A DNA stretch of 64,000 nucleotides from Nageia nagi (GCA_050084985.1 JBITNC010000001.1:104346001-104410000); one strand, 5' to 3'. Counted from the first letter of the stretch, positions 12,550-25,560 are shown. Notes: a model not told the origin generated them from the letters alone. Made by a program: numbers and translations.

Positions 12550-15370
12550 CTCCTGAATGATCAAACTTCTAAATTGATCCTTTTTATATCACACCTTACC
12601 AATGGGAAAGAAATTTAGTCCCAAAATCACTTAAGTTTGAAGAAGATGAGGAAATATTTCCTCTACCTTATATTTATCATACCACTTAGGTTGATAGGCA
12701 TTTAGTCCTTCAACCCAACTAACCAAATTTCTTAATCTCTCCTTCTAGTAGTATAAACCTTGTTTTACAAAATTGAATCTTCCACAAGCTCATTCATTGT
12801 TTTTTAATATAAGTCATCCATTTATGGCAAAACCTTACTTTTCTCTTGTTCTTCATTAGTCAGCATGGATGGTTAAAATAATTTCAAGTTATTCACATTC
12901 ACTATTAAATAAATATGCATATAGTTATGTAGATCCAATCTAAAATAATTCTCACTCACTTGTTATATAATAATAAATGGTCCATACCTTATAAGCTTTA
13001 GTTTTTAAGTTACTTGTTATAACATATACTTACTAAGATGCAACAAAACTTTGTTTTCTACTTGGAACTTATGGTCAACTCTATGCTTTTCATGCCCCAA
13101 TTTGTATTTAGATTAGCTTACTTTGGAGTTGTTCTTGGACTCTCAACTAAACTCACCCAATTTTATCAATGAAATATTCAAGGTTTTATCCTTCTTTTAT
13201 AGTTGAATCATATTTATCCTTTTATTTCCCAAAAATAAAATTAAAATGTGATGGAGGTAAATACCCATAACAAGTTTTAGATGGAATTATATTTGTAGAA
13301 GTATAAAATATCCTATCCTAAGAATGTTGAATAAACATAAGATTTTCATATCAAGAATTAGATGCTTGCAACAATTACCTCTCAAAATATGAACTATTAT
13401 TTTGTTTGTCACTTCAATTTTTCCATCCATTTGAGGATGAAAACAAGTACTTATTTTCATCCTTGTGTCCATCCTCTCCCATAAATAAGTCAAAAATTTA
13501 CCTAAAAAACTAAAATCTCTATGAAAAACAATAGAACTAGGTAAACCAAAATGAACCCAAATATGAGAAAAGAAAATTTTTATAGTTTCTTGTTCTATAA
13601 TAGTCTCCTTTCATGGAATTAGAATACAAATCTTGCTAAATCTATCCATAATTATAAATAAATAATCATGTATCCTCTTATACATAGGTAATCCAACTAC
13701 GAAAACCATTGAAATACTATTCTAAGGATGATTTGAAATTGGAAGTGGCTAATAAAAACCTAATTTCCTATTAATATATTTTCTCCTATAATACATCACA
13801 TATTCTCTAATACACTTAGCAACTTTCTCTTACATTTTATTCTAATACACATAGCTTTGTAAATTTGAAATTTTTTTTGCAACCCTAAAATATCCAAAAC
13901 AAATGATATATGAGCCTCCTTGATAAACTAAATTTTCTCCTTTAGGAACACACAAAGTACTATATTTGTATAGGAATCCACCCCTAATGTGAAACACATA
14001 CATACCTTAACAATCTAGTGTAGATAAGTACTTTAGTTGTTCATAAACCTCTCCAAATATAATCATGCATATATGGTTCTATAAACACCTCAAAAATAAA
14101 TGGATCAAATTCCATAATAGTCAAATAAGTTAAATTATACTACATGAATGATGCAAGTGTTATATTTTCATAAGAAGAGGGTATAAACACCATTGCTATT
14201 GTAGTTGGAGGTTTGGAAAGAATGCTAGCTAGTTTATTTGTGCTTTCTTTTTTGTATTTTATGATTAGATGGACCTATTGCAATAATCCCATCCATTTTA
14301 AGTGCCTTAATTCTTATAAATTTTATGTAATTTATAAATATTGTAATGATTAATGATCAATATGAATTATTCCCTTATTACCCATCAAATAATGCTTCCA
14401 TTCCTCAAATGCTTTGACCAATGTATACAATTTCTTATCATATGTAAGATAGTCCAAAACAACCCATTAGATTTATTGAAATGGTAGAAAATAGGTCTTC
14501 TTTTTTGCATCAAAATTGACCCCATGGCATAGTCACTAACATTAAGGACTACTAAAATAATTATGTTACTGATATTTTGATTTAACAAATCAAATGATAT
14601 ATTTTTCTTCTTTTTCCATTGATAACTTTCCTTTTTTTATATTGTAGTGCAAAATAAATATGAATAAATATTTGAAAAATCAAAAATAAACTTTCTAAGG
14701 TATTAAATAGCTCCTAGAAAACTCTTTGTTTCTATCACATTGCTTGGCCATGGCCACTCCACAACAGATATAAAATTTTCAAGATATATCTCAACTTTCC
14801 CTCCACTAATGTCATGTCCTAAGTAAATCAAATACTTCTTACCAAACTCACATTTATTCATTTTCAATAATAACTTTTATTTTTGTAAATTTTAAACCAT
14901 TTTCCTAATATATACCCAATGATCCTCCCAAGTATGACTATACACAAGAATATCATCAGGGTAAAAAATAATAAAGAATTAATAAATATCATAAGAACAT
15001 CATTCATTATCTTCATGAAGGTTATTGGTGCATTATATAAACCAAAAGGAAAAACCAACCATTCAAATAGACCTTATGTAGTATTGAAGGTAGTCTTCCA
15101 AATATCCTCCTTAATTATCACTTGATGATATCCACTCCTTAATTCTAACTTTGTGAAGAACATTATCCCTCATAATTTTTCTATAAGACCATATAGGTGA
15201 GGAAATGGATAGCAATTTTCTATGGTTATTTTATTCAAATCCTTGTAATAAATATATTCTCTAACTTCCATCCTTTTTCATACCAAAATAATAGGTGGTC
15301 TGATAAAACCTTGATCAACTAGTTCTTGAATTTGATTCTTGAACTCTTCTTATTCTAAAATTGATTATAT
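12550..15370 (-). pseudogene. Ty3/gypsy pol relic (RT, RNase H, integrase, tail)
   Basis: Minus-strand frames give, in order, FKNQIQELVDQGFIRPP (about 15330), [13 protein letters not shown], then [15 protein letters not shown] (about 15050) of reverse transcriptase. RNase H follows with NVSDYAMGSILMQKRRPI (about 14530), then integrase core pieces such as LWERMDTRMKISTCFHPQ (about 13470). The tail near 12740 resembles EIWLVGLK, matching the end of the 46.6-52.3 kb element. Numerous stops and indels break it. The family resembles plant chromovirus-type gypsy elements. A terminal LTR may lie in 12.1-12.55 kb, but no boundaries could be placed. Confidence 0.8.
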
Positions 15371-15590
15371 ATTGTAGTTACATAAATTTAATTTATTTAA
15401 TTCATATAATTACTTAAAATAAATAAATAGACATTATCAAGTTGGTGTTATTTTATTAATATTAATATAACAATGGACTAATGTGCATCTTGTTTGTAGG
15501 TAACATGAGGCCTAAGGTATCGGTATCAACCCATGGTGTGGGTTACAAAATCAACTAAGATCTACATATGTCCATTACTAATATAAATAT

Positions 15591-17218
15591 TATAACAACT
15601 TGCCCACTTACACTTATTATGACACAAATGCCTTCAGAAATTTCAATGTGATTTAGACTATGTGTGTTATGAGATGCCTAATTTTGAATGGTTATATACA
15701 ATATTTGTATCGATTTGATGTTGTATTCAAAAATTTTATGACATACTTTACAGGTCAATCCAACATGGAATTTTGGTTGGAGACCCTAGGGAACCAAGGA
15801 TGAGTTGATTTCAAAAATGGATTGGTAAGTGTGAGGAAATGATTGGAGTTGATTCATGGATAGCCCATAGGGACATTAATAAATCATATAGTTACATATC
15901 CTAATTATTGTTCATGATATTTGATCCTTGTCATATATATATTGTTCATGTATTCACTAAAAAAATTTACGTTGCAAGAAAGGTGGTCTCCATAGGTAAA
16001 CATGTGTGCTCAAAATTTAATGTGCATGCCTGAATTGCTTTGAAAAATATAATTGACTATTTTTGAAATTTGGAAGGAATATTATAAATATTTAAATTTG
16101 AATTTTCACCAAAGAATTTTAGTTTTTATAAATAATGAATTCTATGGTTAGGTGAAAATAAAATTTTGGGATGAGGACTATTTTGCTATTTTGTGGTAGT
16201 TGAAAGGCTATTTTGTATTTTGCAAAAATAATTGAGGGAATATCTCCATATATTTTGGTATTTCATGTTAGGTGTATAAAATTATTGATAGTTCTTTTCC
16301 ATACATTTTTATTCCTAATATGAGGTGTGTAAATTATTTTTGTACGAAATAGAACTTCCAAACAAATTTATCAAAATCCTACCATAAAATAATAAAACCT
16401 CTATCCCTCACTAATAAAAATGATGAGGTAGCCAAATAGTTATATTTTTGAATGGAATATACCAACCTTTGGTTATAAATATCTAGAACAACCCTTATAA
16501 AATGATATCATATATATCATTCATACACTTCTCCCCCTTTTTTCCCAAATCTTAGTCTAGATACCCATGAAGGAAAGAATCTTTGTCCTCTTAAGTCTAG
16601 GTATTTTCTAACATTTTAGCCATTAGTGCTAAAATGCTTAAGTCTAAGATTTGAAATTTATTTGAATATTTTCAAGTTCATTTGAAGCATGGATTGCTTA
16701 TTTAATATTTTATGATAATAATAATAAGGTTCCTTTGATATTATTGGCATTACATTATTTTTTACCATTGAGAAGCACAATATTTGTATGATACTTTTGC
16801 ATGTGTTTATAATGTATATTTTATCTACATATGGTTGGTGAAAGGGTAATTAATTTAAAATTATTGTTTTATTTGAAAGGGGTATTCACATATGAATAAT
16901 TATGAGAGATATCATTTAAATACTAATATAGAGTTATTCAATCAAGGCCCTTCCCCTTGCACCTCTTTGGACTATGTAATGGCGATCTTGAAGTTCACAT
17001 GAGATTTTTTCCCTTATGCCATGTTGGACTATGCATTGGCCATAATAAGGTTGCATGAGCATTATTTTTGAAGATATTTTATTATTTCTTGAAGTTTGTG
17101 AGAAAGTGAATCTTGGATGAAGCATAGTTTTAGGGTGATAATATTTTATTGAAAGAAGAGAATTTTCTCCCTATGATCATGTTGTAGAACCTTCCACTCA
17201 TCATCCCCTTATGTTCTA
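15591..17218 (+). repeat. 5' LTR of gypsy element
   Basis: This copy aligns by eye with 20845-22450 over its length. Shared landmarks include GATGCCTAATTTTGAATGGT near 15680, GGTCTCC or GATCTCCATAGGTAAACATG, and TTATCTACATATGGTT. It contains CpG-poor, eroded versions of 3' LTR sites. Confidence 0.7.
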
Positions 17219-17270
17219 GAATTTTCTCCCTATGATCATGTTGTAGAACCTTCCGCTCATTATCATCTAA
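17161..17270. repeat. 59-bp tandem duplication at 5' LTR end
   Basis: AATTTTCTCCCTATGATCAT occurs at 17161 and again at 17220, each followed by GTTGTAGAACCTTCC. The 3' LTR has only one copy, so this duplication arose after insertion. Confidence 0.75.
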
Positions 17271-17500
17271 ATGAAGGGGGTATCATAGGAGTTAAAATAA
17301 TGGATTCACACCAAATGGATAGTAGAAAATTTCACAAAGGATTGACCTCTACATTCAAATCACATGCTATGGTTTCTCTCTTACAAAGGAGAAAGCTACT
17401 ATGACAACCAATCTTGTATACTTCCTAGTGAATAGTTTATTCCCAAACATTTCCATTTAGAGGAAAGGTATCATAATAATTTCTTCAAGTATTTAGAGTA
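17267..17500 (+). repeat. Left arm of 230-bp inverted repeat
   Basis: The segment starting CTAAATGAAGGGG and running through TTCACAAAGGATTGACCTCT and TTATTCCCAAAC is found reverse-complemented at 22478-22706. The left arm lies just before the reverse transcriptase of the gypsy element. Confidence 0.8.
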
Positions 17501-17504
17501 AAGC

Positions 17505-20140
17505 CTATTTCTATAATTCTATATAGAATGAAAACTATTGAAATGTAAGAGCTAAAGGTACAATTGTAAGATCTCTTAGAAAAAGGGTTAATAAAACTTA
17601 GCATATCACCATGGAGCACACCAATGTCATGTGTAAATAAGAAATATGGTACCATAAGGTTATGCATCAATTATAGGATGCTAAATAAAATCACCATAAA
17701 AAATAAGTATCCACTACTTAGGATTGATGATTTATTTGATCAGCTTAAGGATGTTGCTATCTTTTCAAATATATATTTAATATCAAGATACCACCAATTG
17801 AGGATCAAGAGTTAAGATACCCATAAAATAGCTTTCAAAACTAGTTATGGGAATTATGAGTTTAAGGACTAACTTTTGGGTAATGAACTTGTAATCTTCA
17901 TGAATTTGATAAATAGTGTGTATCAAGAGTACCTCAATAAATTTGTGTTGGTGTTTCTTAATGACATCTTCATATATTCAAGAAATGAGGAGGAGCATAA
18001 CCATCATCTAAGATTTGCTCTAGAAGTACTAAGAAGAAATTAGTTGTATGGAAAATTATCAAAATGTGAATTTTGTGTCCCATAAATTTAGTATCTAGGC
18101 TATATCATTTTTGTAAATGGAATCCTAGTTGATCCTAAGAAAGTGAAAGTAATAATGAGTTACCCTAAAACAAAAAATATGACTAAGGTAAGAATTTTTA
18201 TGGGTTTAGCTCAATATTATTGAATATTTTTCAAGGATTTCTAAAACATAAACAATCCCATCACTAGCCTTTAGAAAAAGAATGAAATTTTCAAGTGGAT
18301 AGAAAAATGTGAAAAAGATTTTTAATGAAATTTTCAAGTGGATAGAAAAATGTGAAAAAGATTTTTCTATCTTGAAGGAAAGGCTTACCACAAAACTTGT
18401 TCTCACCATCCTTGATCTACATGATGATTTTTCAATATGCATAGATGCTTGACTAGAAGATTTGGGTGGTGTGATATCTCAAAATGGAAAATCTATAGCA
18501 TATGAATCCAAAAAACTGAGAACTCATGAATTGAACAATGCAACTCATGATATTGAGTTGGAAACCATATTCCATGCACTTAAAATATGGGGACACTATC
18601 TTCTAGGAAAGCCCTTCAAATATGAGATAGATCATCAAAGTTTGAAATATTTGTTCACTGAGTTAGAGTTCTTAGTTGAGTATGAATTTGGAATTGAATA
18701 CATTAAAGTGAAAGAGAATAAGGTGGAATATGTGCTAAGTTGTTGAAAATATGCCAATTCCATGACAAGAAGTTAACTTGATTTATTTGACCAAGTAAAA
18801 TTTTTATAGCAAGAAGATCCATACTATAAATCTATTCAAGAATTGATAGGTAAGGTAAACCATCATCACAAGACTTTGTTGAAAAATTATGGAGTGTTTT
18901 AATTTAATAACTAATTAATCATCCTAGAAAATGGTGATTTAAGGAATTAGATCATGCAAGAAACCCATCATCCCCCTTATGCAAAATACCCTAAAGCTAT
19001 GAAAATGAGAGAGGATTTGAAATGAAAATTTTATTGGGATGGTATGAAGAGAGACAAAAACATTTATGGCTAGATATCTTGAATGTCAGAGGTAAAAGTA
19101 GAGCATCAACATCTAGGTGAATATCTACATCCACATGATGTCCCCATGTAGAAATAATAAGTAATTTTGATGGATTTCATTATTGGTTTACCAAAAAATA
19201 GGCTCCATCATGACTCAATTTTGCTAGTGGTTGATAGATTGACCAAGGTAGCACATTTTATACATGGTAATACCATTGATGATCCCCCCACTATGTTAAA
19301 TAAGTTTTCCATAAGATCTTTAGATTGCATGGATTTCCAAAGGTGATAATCTCAAATATGGATTCAAAGTTCACCTTCATCTTTTGGAAATTATTACATA
19401 AGGAACTAGGAATAAAATTAAACATGAGTTCAGCATATCATTTAAAGATATATGGATAGATTAAATTTTTTAATAGAGTTCTTAAAGATATTCTTAAAAT
19501 GCACTACATGGAACAAAAGACTAAAAGGGAGGACTACCTCTATTTAGCCAAATTTGCCTATAATAATGGATATCATTATTCTTTGAAGCTCTTTATGGAA
19601 GGCAAAACTCCTTTATCTTGAGAAAATTGGGAGGATCAGATGATGTTCCAATTAGAAATATTAAAGTAAATGGAGGAGAAACTTACTTTTATTTGATGGA
19701 AGCTTACGGAAGCTTATGATCGATAAAAGAGTTATGCTAACCTTAAGAGAAATACTCAAGAATTTGATATGGGTGATAAAGTATTCTTATGAGTTTGACC
19801 CATGAAAAGTGCCATAAAATCTACCAAATTAGATACCTATTTTGATTGTCTTTTTGAAATAGTTTAAAAGAAGAGTCCAATTGCCTACAAACTTGCCTTG
19901 CCACCAAGTTTGTCAAAAATGCATGATATTTTTCATGTCTCATTGTTGAGAAAGTATGTTGCTAACCCTTCTCATGTGTTGGATTTTTTTAACTTGTAGA
20001 TGTTGGACCCTCAAGCTATTGAAGGTATCCATATTAAAATATTAGCTTTTAGAAATCAAAAATTAAAAATTTAGGAGATTAATGAATGTTTAGTCCAATG
20101 GTACAAGTACTTTGAATCTTATTATGTAAAACTTTATTTA
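17505..20140 (+). pseudogene. Gypsy pol relic (RT, RNase H, integrase)
   Basis: Reverse transcriptase starts with ELKVQL and LIKLSISPW, followed by [19 protein letters not shown] and RIDDLFDQL (17650-17740). The catalytic strand is altered: the usual YxDD reads FLNDIFIYS near 17955-17980, so the first Asp became Asn. RNase H reads LGGVISQNGKSIAYESKKL (18460-18520) and ATHDIELETIFHALKIWGHY, but about 15 residues after LKYLF (18655) are deleted before LEFLVEYEFGIEY. The integrase core reads MDFIIGLPKNRLHHDSILLV (about 19170-19230). The C-terminal tail contains KMHDIFHVSLLRKYV (about 19918). Many stops, a 43-bp duplication and a catalytic change show it is dead. The domain order is that of plant chromovirus-like gypsy elements. 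Confidence 0.85.
18281..18366. repeat. Perfect 43-bp tandem duplication in pol
   Basis: Two identical 43-bp copies starting AATGAAATTTTCAAGTGGAT abut at 18323/18324. Because 43 is not a multiple of three, the duplication shifts the reading frame. Perfect identity in otherwise decayed DNA means it is recent, or an assembly artefact. Confidence 0.9.
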
Positions 20141-20824
20141 AAATCTATTTTTTTATTTAATAACATAAGGGACTATAGTATCTAAATAATGAAATTAATT
20201 TAAATGGGGTTGATTAATGTATTATTTCTCTACTTTATAAATATTGATACATATATCAGAAATATGGAAATAACTTGTAGTAGGAATGTAGTAGTCTTTA
20301 CTTAGATTCTATATTCATTCCATTAATCATAAAATGCATAAAAGATAGAGTGTACATTCATGAATAAGTATGCCATTGGCATCCTAGAATTGGCACACCA
20401 TCAGTGCTATAAGATAATTGAAATTACAAACATGAATAAGAATCTAGTGATGAGTGAATTAGAAAATAATCAAAATATGAATATACATGAGAACTTACAA
20501 AATAATAGATGTGTAATGTAGATAGATAAAGCAAGTTGCAAACTTAAAATGATCTTCAATTGATAATCCTTGTATTAGCTTGAAATGATTATTTTTCCAT
20601 GATTCACTCATGATCTATAGGTCATCAAATGATGCCTTTATATATGATACAAGTTTACATGAATTTGATATTTTGACCCCTTGTACAATCCATAAGGGTC
20701 AAATACATGGCCTACACCACTTTTATACATTTTTAATCCCGTTTTACATAATAATATGTTAAGGAATTAAAATGATTTATTAAATACATAAAGTTTCCTT
20801 TTGAGGCATCTATAGGGACTATGT

Positions 20825-20844
20825 TCCTTTTAAGGGGTGTAGTA
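20825..20844 (+). other. Polypurine-tract-like site
   Basis: The sequence TTTTAAGGGGTGTAGTA lies immediately before the TGTAAC start of the 3' LTR, where second-strand priming is expected. Confidence 0.5.
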
Positions 20845-22450
20845 TGTAACGACCCACCCAATCGTACTTATTATGAATCAAATGCCTATGAGAATTTGAA
20901 TGTGATTTAGACTATTTATGTTATAAGATGCCTAATTTTGAATGGTTATATGCAATATTTTTCTTGATTTGATGTTGTCTTTGATTTTTTTGTGACACAA
21001 GTTATAGGTCAACCCAACATGGGATTTTGATTGGAGACCCTAGGGAACCAAGTATGAGTTAGTTACAGGAATGGATTGGTAAGATTGAGAAAATGATTAG
21101 CATTGATTCATTGATAGCCCATAGGGACATTTGTAAATCATATAGTTCCATATTATAGATTTTGTGCATGATATTTAATCCTTGTGATGTGTATAATTTT
21201 TGTGTATATAATAACAAAAATTGACCTTGCAATATGGGTGATCTCCATAGGTAAACATGTATGCTAAACATTTGATGTGCATGTCTAAATTGCTTTGAAA
21301 TATTTAATTGACTATTTTTGAAAGTTGGAAGTAATGTTCCAAAAATTTAAATTTGAATTTTTACTAAAGAATTTTAGTTTTTACAAATGATAAATCCTAG
21401 GGTTAGGTGAAAATAAAAATTAGGGATTAGGACTATTTTGGTATTTTGCAAAAATAATGGATGGAATAGCTCCATACATTTTAGTCTTTTTATGTTACAT
21501 ATCTAAAATTATTGATAAACCCTATCCATACATTTTGGTGCCTAATATGAGGTGTGAAAAATACTTTTTAGGACATAGGAATTACAAACATATTTATCAA
21601 AATCCTACCATCAAATAATAAAACCTTTATCCCTCATGAATAAAAATGATGAGGTAGTCAAATAGTTATATTTTTGGATGGACTATACCAAACTTTGGTT
21701 ATAAATATCAAGAAGAACACTTATAAAAATATATCATATATAGCATTCATATACTTTTCCCTCTTTTCCCAAATCTTGGTCTAGAGAGCTGTAAAGGAAA
21801 GAATCTCTCTCCTCTTAAGTCTAGGTGCTTTTCTAACATCTTAGTCACTACTGCTCAAATGCCCAATTTAATCTTTGAATTTTATTTGAATATTTTCAAG
21901 TTCATTTGAAGGATGGATTGCTTACTTAAGATTTTATGATAATAATAATAAGGTTCCTTTGATATTATTAGTATTACATTATTTTGTACCATTGGGAAGC
22001 ATAGTATTTGTATGACACTTTTGCATGTGTTTATAATGTACATTTTATCTACATATGGTTAGAGAAAGGATAAATAATTTAAAATTTTTATCTTGTTTGA
22101 AAGGGGTAGTCACAGGTGAATAATTATGAGATATTCCATTTAAACATAAATATAGAGTTTTTAAATCAAGAACCCTCCCCTTGCACCATTTTGGACTACA
22201 TAATGGCCATCTTGAAGGCCACATGAGCATTTTTCCCTTACATCATGTTGGACTATGCATTGGCCATTTTGAAGGTTGTGTGAGCATTATTTTTGAAGAT
22301 ATTTTATTATTACCTAAAGCCTATAGTGAAGTGAATCCTAGATGAAGCATATTTTTTGAGTCATAATATTTTATTAAAAGAAGAGCTTTATCTCCCTATG
22401 AGCATGTTGTGGGACCTTCCACTTTTCATCTCCTTATGTTCTTGATATAG
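20845..22450 (+). repeat. 3' LTR of gypsy element
   Basis: It starts TGTAACGACCCACCC, a start common among plant gypsy LTRs. It is better preserved at its left end than the 5' copy. The right boundary is estimated from where similarity to 5' LTR sequence stops. Confidence 0.7.
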
Positions 22451-22477
22451 CCATAATACTCCATGTAAAAGAGGGGT

Positions 22478-22706
22478 AGAATCCTTGAAGAGACTATTAT
22501 GATACCTTACCTTTGAATGGATGAGTTTGGGAATAAACTATTTACTAGGAAGTGTAGAAGATTGATCACCATAGTAGCTTTATCCTTTGTAAGAGGGATA
22601 CCATAGCATGTGATTTGGATATAGAGGTCAATCCTTTGTGAAAGGTTTTGCTACCCATTCAATGTGAATCCATGATTTTTTCTAATACAAGATCCCCTTC
22701 ATTTAG
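22478..22706 (-). repeat. Right arm of 230-bp inverted repeat
   Basis: This is the reverse complement of 17267-17500. Landmarks are GTTTGGGAATAAACTATTTA at 22524 and CAATCCTTTGTGAAAGG. It lies just outside the 3' LTR, so it is probably a minus-strand fragment of the same element family that adjoined or received the plus-strand copy. Confidence 0.8.
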
Positions 22707-23219
22707 CTTAAAAGGAAATCCACTTTGTGTGCCTACACGTAATCCATTCATCTACCATTTTGGTGTAGGATATGCCATTTCTTTCCTAACAAGTGGGATA
22801 TAAAATAGAACCCTTCAAATAATATGAGGAAGGTAAACTAGCCAACCCTACTTCATTAAGTATGAGAAGCATCGATCAAAGTCTAGATGGGATATCTCCC
22901 TCTATGCAAGTACACTTCCTTATTAAAGTATTATCCAATCTTGTATTTTATTCCCATATTGATTGAACATTGGCATAGTGATTTTTCATCTACCAAGCAC
23001 AAGTTCCCTTACCCAAGAAAGCTTCTCTTACTCTTTACAAGCTCCCTCACTCTTAATGAGCTTCCCTTTCTCCTTGCAATCTCTCCTTACTCTTTGTTAT
23101 CTTCCCTCACTCCCTGTGAGCCATTCCTTGTAAACTGTCTACTACCATGGTGTTTTAAACACTCTAAATTTTTTATCTAAGTGCTTTTCCATGTTGGAAA
23201 ATTATTTTTAAAAAAAAAT
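22707..23219. other. Non-coding stretch with pyrimidine-rich repeat
   Basis: No gene was seen. Between about 22995 and 23125 about six imperfect 20-21 bp units of CTTCCCTCACTCTTTGTGAG type follow each other. The sequence may be internal DNA of the minus-strand gypsy fragment whose inverted-repeat arm precedes it. Confidence 0.4.
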
Positions 23220-25250
23220 AAGTTCATATTAAACTTGATGAGAAATAAGTTACTCATATTTTCAAAGAAGCTCTTCTTTTGAAGTCTCAAGCACATGCTA
23301 TGGATTATACTCATTTAGGATCTTATAATATGACTCACAAATTAATTAAAAAAGAAAAAGTTCTTATAAAAATAGGTTAAGTAAAGCATGAGACCAAAAA
23401 TGATAAAGGAAAGAAGCCATTGCAAGCAAAAAAGGAGACAAAAGAGGTTAATATTGCTAATATAAATCAAAGGAAGAAAACAAGGTTAAGCAAAAGTTTC
23501 CATTCATTAGATTTTTAAAAATGGTAAATGTTTTGCCAAAACATGAAGAAAGTGATATCAATCCCTCAAAGTATGATATGTAAAATTATTGTAACTAACA
23601 CTTGCAAACAATTGAGATCCAATATTTTAGAGTTGATCAAGAGTGGTGCATATGAATACACTTATATAAAAAATCCTAAAGAGAAACATGTCAATGTGAT
23701 ATTTAGTGAAGTAATTTTTCCATTTTTAATAATAGGAAGTACACCAAATAATGTTTTTGATCCAATTAAAGTTGAAAGGAAAGAGCTTCCTAGAGACCCT
23801 AGGAGCTACAATTTGGAAAATAAATGGAGCACACAAGCAAAGATTAGCTTTTATGAGTTTATATACATGTTTAAGGTACATATAAATGAATTATATGAGA
23901 TCTTGAAGAAAGAAAATGTAGGTACAAATATCTTAACTAATAAATTTTTAGATTTTGCTTAGTTCCTTTTCTCATTGCAATATGATCATGTATGATGAAA
24001 AAGACCATCCAAGAAAAGATGTTGTTGATCAATATGAGGTACTCTATATTCAAACTTAGATTTTTGATATTAGAGTAAGAAAATCATTATTTTATGGGGG
24101 ACTAGCTCTAAATATTATTTCTAATGATCTCCTTGACTAACTTCATTAAAGTAAGATCCCACCTAAGGAAAAATTAACATTGAGAATAAGAGTATTTAAC
24201 AACACAATAAGAAATTATGTTGGGATTATCAAGTTTCCTATCAAATTTTATCTAAACAAATTCATAAAACCTTTGTATGCAATGGAAGGTAATTTTCCTT
24301 ATAATATCATCTTTATAAGGCCTTGGATTCATGACATTGGGGTGGTTCCTTTCATATTATATAGATGTGCTAAGTTTGAGCACAAGGGAAAGACTTTAAA
24401 TATTGAATCATATGAACAATTAGCTAAGAGTTGTAGTTTTGCATATTCCAAAAACTAAGATGCATTCAAAATCCCTAAAATAGATCTCAAAAAGGTGGAA
24501 TAAAAAGAAAATATTCAATAAATTAAACTAGTGACATATAGAATTTAAAATATCAATGTTCATAGTTCTACGAAATATTTTGGTGTACCTATATATCCTC
24601 AAAAATAGGACCATATTCAAATTGTATAACATATCATCAATCCATTTTTAAAGTACAAAAGGTCCAACAAAGTAATATAGATCTAGAATATTGAAAGCCT
24701 GAGCTTATTCCTAAGAAGTAGTAGCCTATTCCATAGGAAAAGGACTATTGATTCATGTACAACACCTAATTAACCTTATTTATCTTTTATTTTGATCGAA
24801 TTGAACCATTTAGGTACACAAGAATCCTTTTAAAAATTTATTCAAGGTTATTTGAAAGGATATATGGTTTTTAGATGTTGATATAGAGGTAAAGGATTAA
24901 GACAAATTGAACAAGGAATAAAATAATTTTTTGAAAATTTTGGTGTCCCCAAACAAGTTATACAAGTTGGATTTAGAATTGAAATAAAAGAAGACTTTAC
25001 ATTTGGAAATTTATTTAGACCTATTACTTTTGTTGACATATAACAATCATCAAATATGGATGATAGCAAGGTAGTATGTATGGTTGATTTATATCCTATT
25101 GGTGATGATACCCCTAATGAGATGATCTATGATGTATTTGAGTGTGAGGATGTCATTCAAATATTTCTAGGAGCAAGAACTAAGCTATCAAAATTGAGTG
25201 AAAATAAATCCAATTGTTACTTGCTTCATCCTTAGGCTAATTTGAGGTGC
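23220..25250 (+). pseudogene. Tat/Athila-type gypsy gag-protease relic
   Basis: The frame at 23528-23962 contains the pre-protease region with AKISFYEFIYMFKVHINELY, as in the Tat/Athila branch. Around 24090-24130 a protease active-site region is eroded (GGLALNIISNDLL). The flap part follows at 24180-24458 with NNTIRNYVGIIKFPI, then LPYNII-like NFPYNIIFIRPWIHDIGVVP, diagnostic of this retropepsin type. Near 24850-24935 a glycine-spaced piece (YRGKGLRQIEQGIK) resembles a G-patch. It is followed at about 24940-25040 by VPKQVIQVGFRIEIKEDFTF. No reverse transcriptase follows: the relic stops where the PPR locus begins. Stops and frame changes are many. Confidence 0.7.
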
Positions 25251-25560
25251 CTTTTAGGCGAAGGTGTAAGCTACCACTAAATGTGGTTCTGGTGGTGAAT
25301 TTTATGAGGTGGTTTTAACCCTTCACCATAATAATAATATCAAGAGAAAAAATTATCCCTCCATCTTATCCAAAAAAATATAAAAAGACCATGTTGGATT
25401 AACCTTTCATTTTATAAAGGGAAAACCTAATATTATCATTACATTTGGAGAGGAGGAGAGGGAGAAGAGGATTGGTAGTAGAGAAAATATAGAGGAAAAG
25501 AGAGGAGATATCTAATGAGGCTTGGTAATATAAGGATGAGGTAAATTCTTCCATATTTTA
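25251..25560. other. Spacer with purine-rich tract
   Basis: No gene was seen. A purine-rich run (GAGAGGAGGAGAGGGAGAAG and similar) spans about 25447-25512. It could be a relic polypurine tract, but no LTR was found next to it. Confidence 0.35.

Larger units (their letters stand above)
15591..22450 (+). mobile_element. Ty3/gypsy LTR retrotransposon, degenerate, two LTRs
   Basis: Long direct repeats of about 1.6 kb, starting near 15591 and at 20845, flank a broken gypsy pol. The downstream LTR begins TGTAACGACCCACCC; the upstream one begins with the eroded TATAACAACTTGCCC, as CpG decay would produce. A purine-rich tract with AAGGGGTGTAGTA sits directly before the 3' LTR. No gag was recognised between the 5' LTR and the reverse transcriptase, which are only about 300 bp apart, so the 5' internal half is deleted. 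The right LTR end is approximate (similarity fades near CTTATGTTCT). The only primer-site candidate is a weak GGTATCATAGGAG near 17280. Confidence 0.75.

Noticed and set aside
15591-15610. Exact target-site duplication for the 15.6-22.45 kb gypsy element
   Set aside because: The right LTR end could not be placed, so any 5-bp match would be arbitrary.
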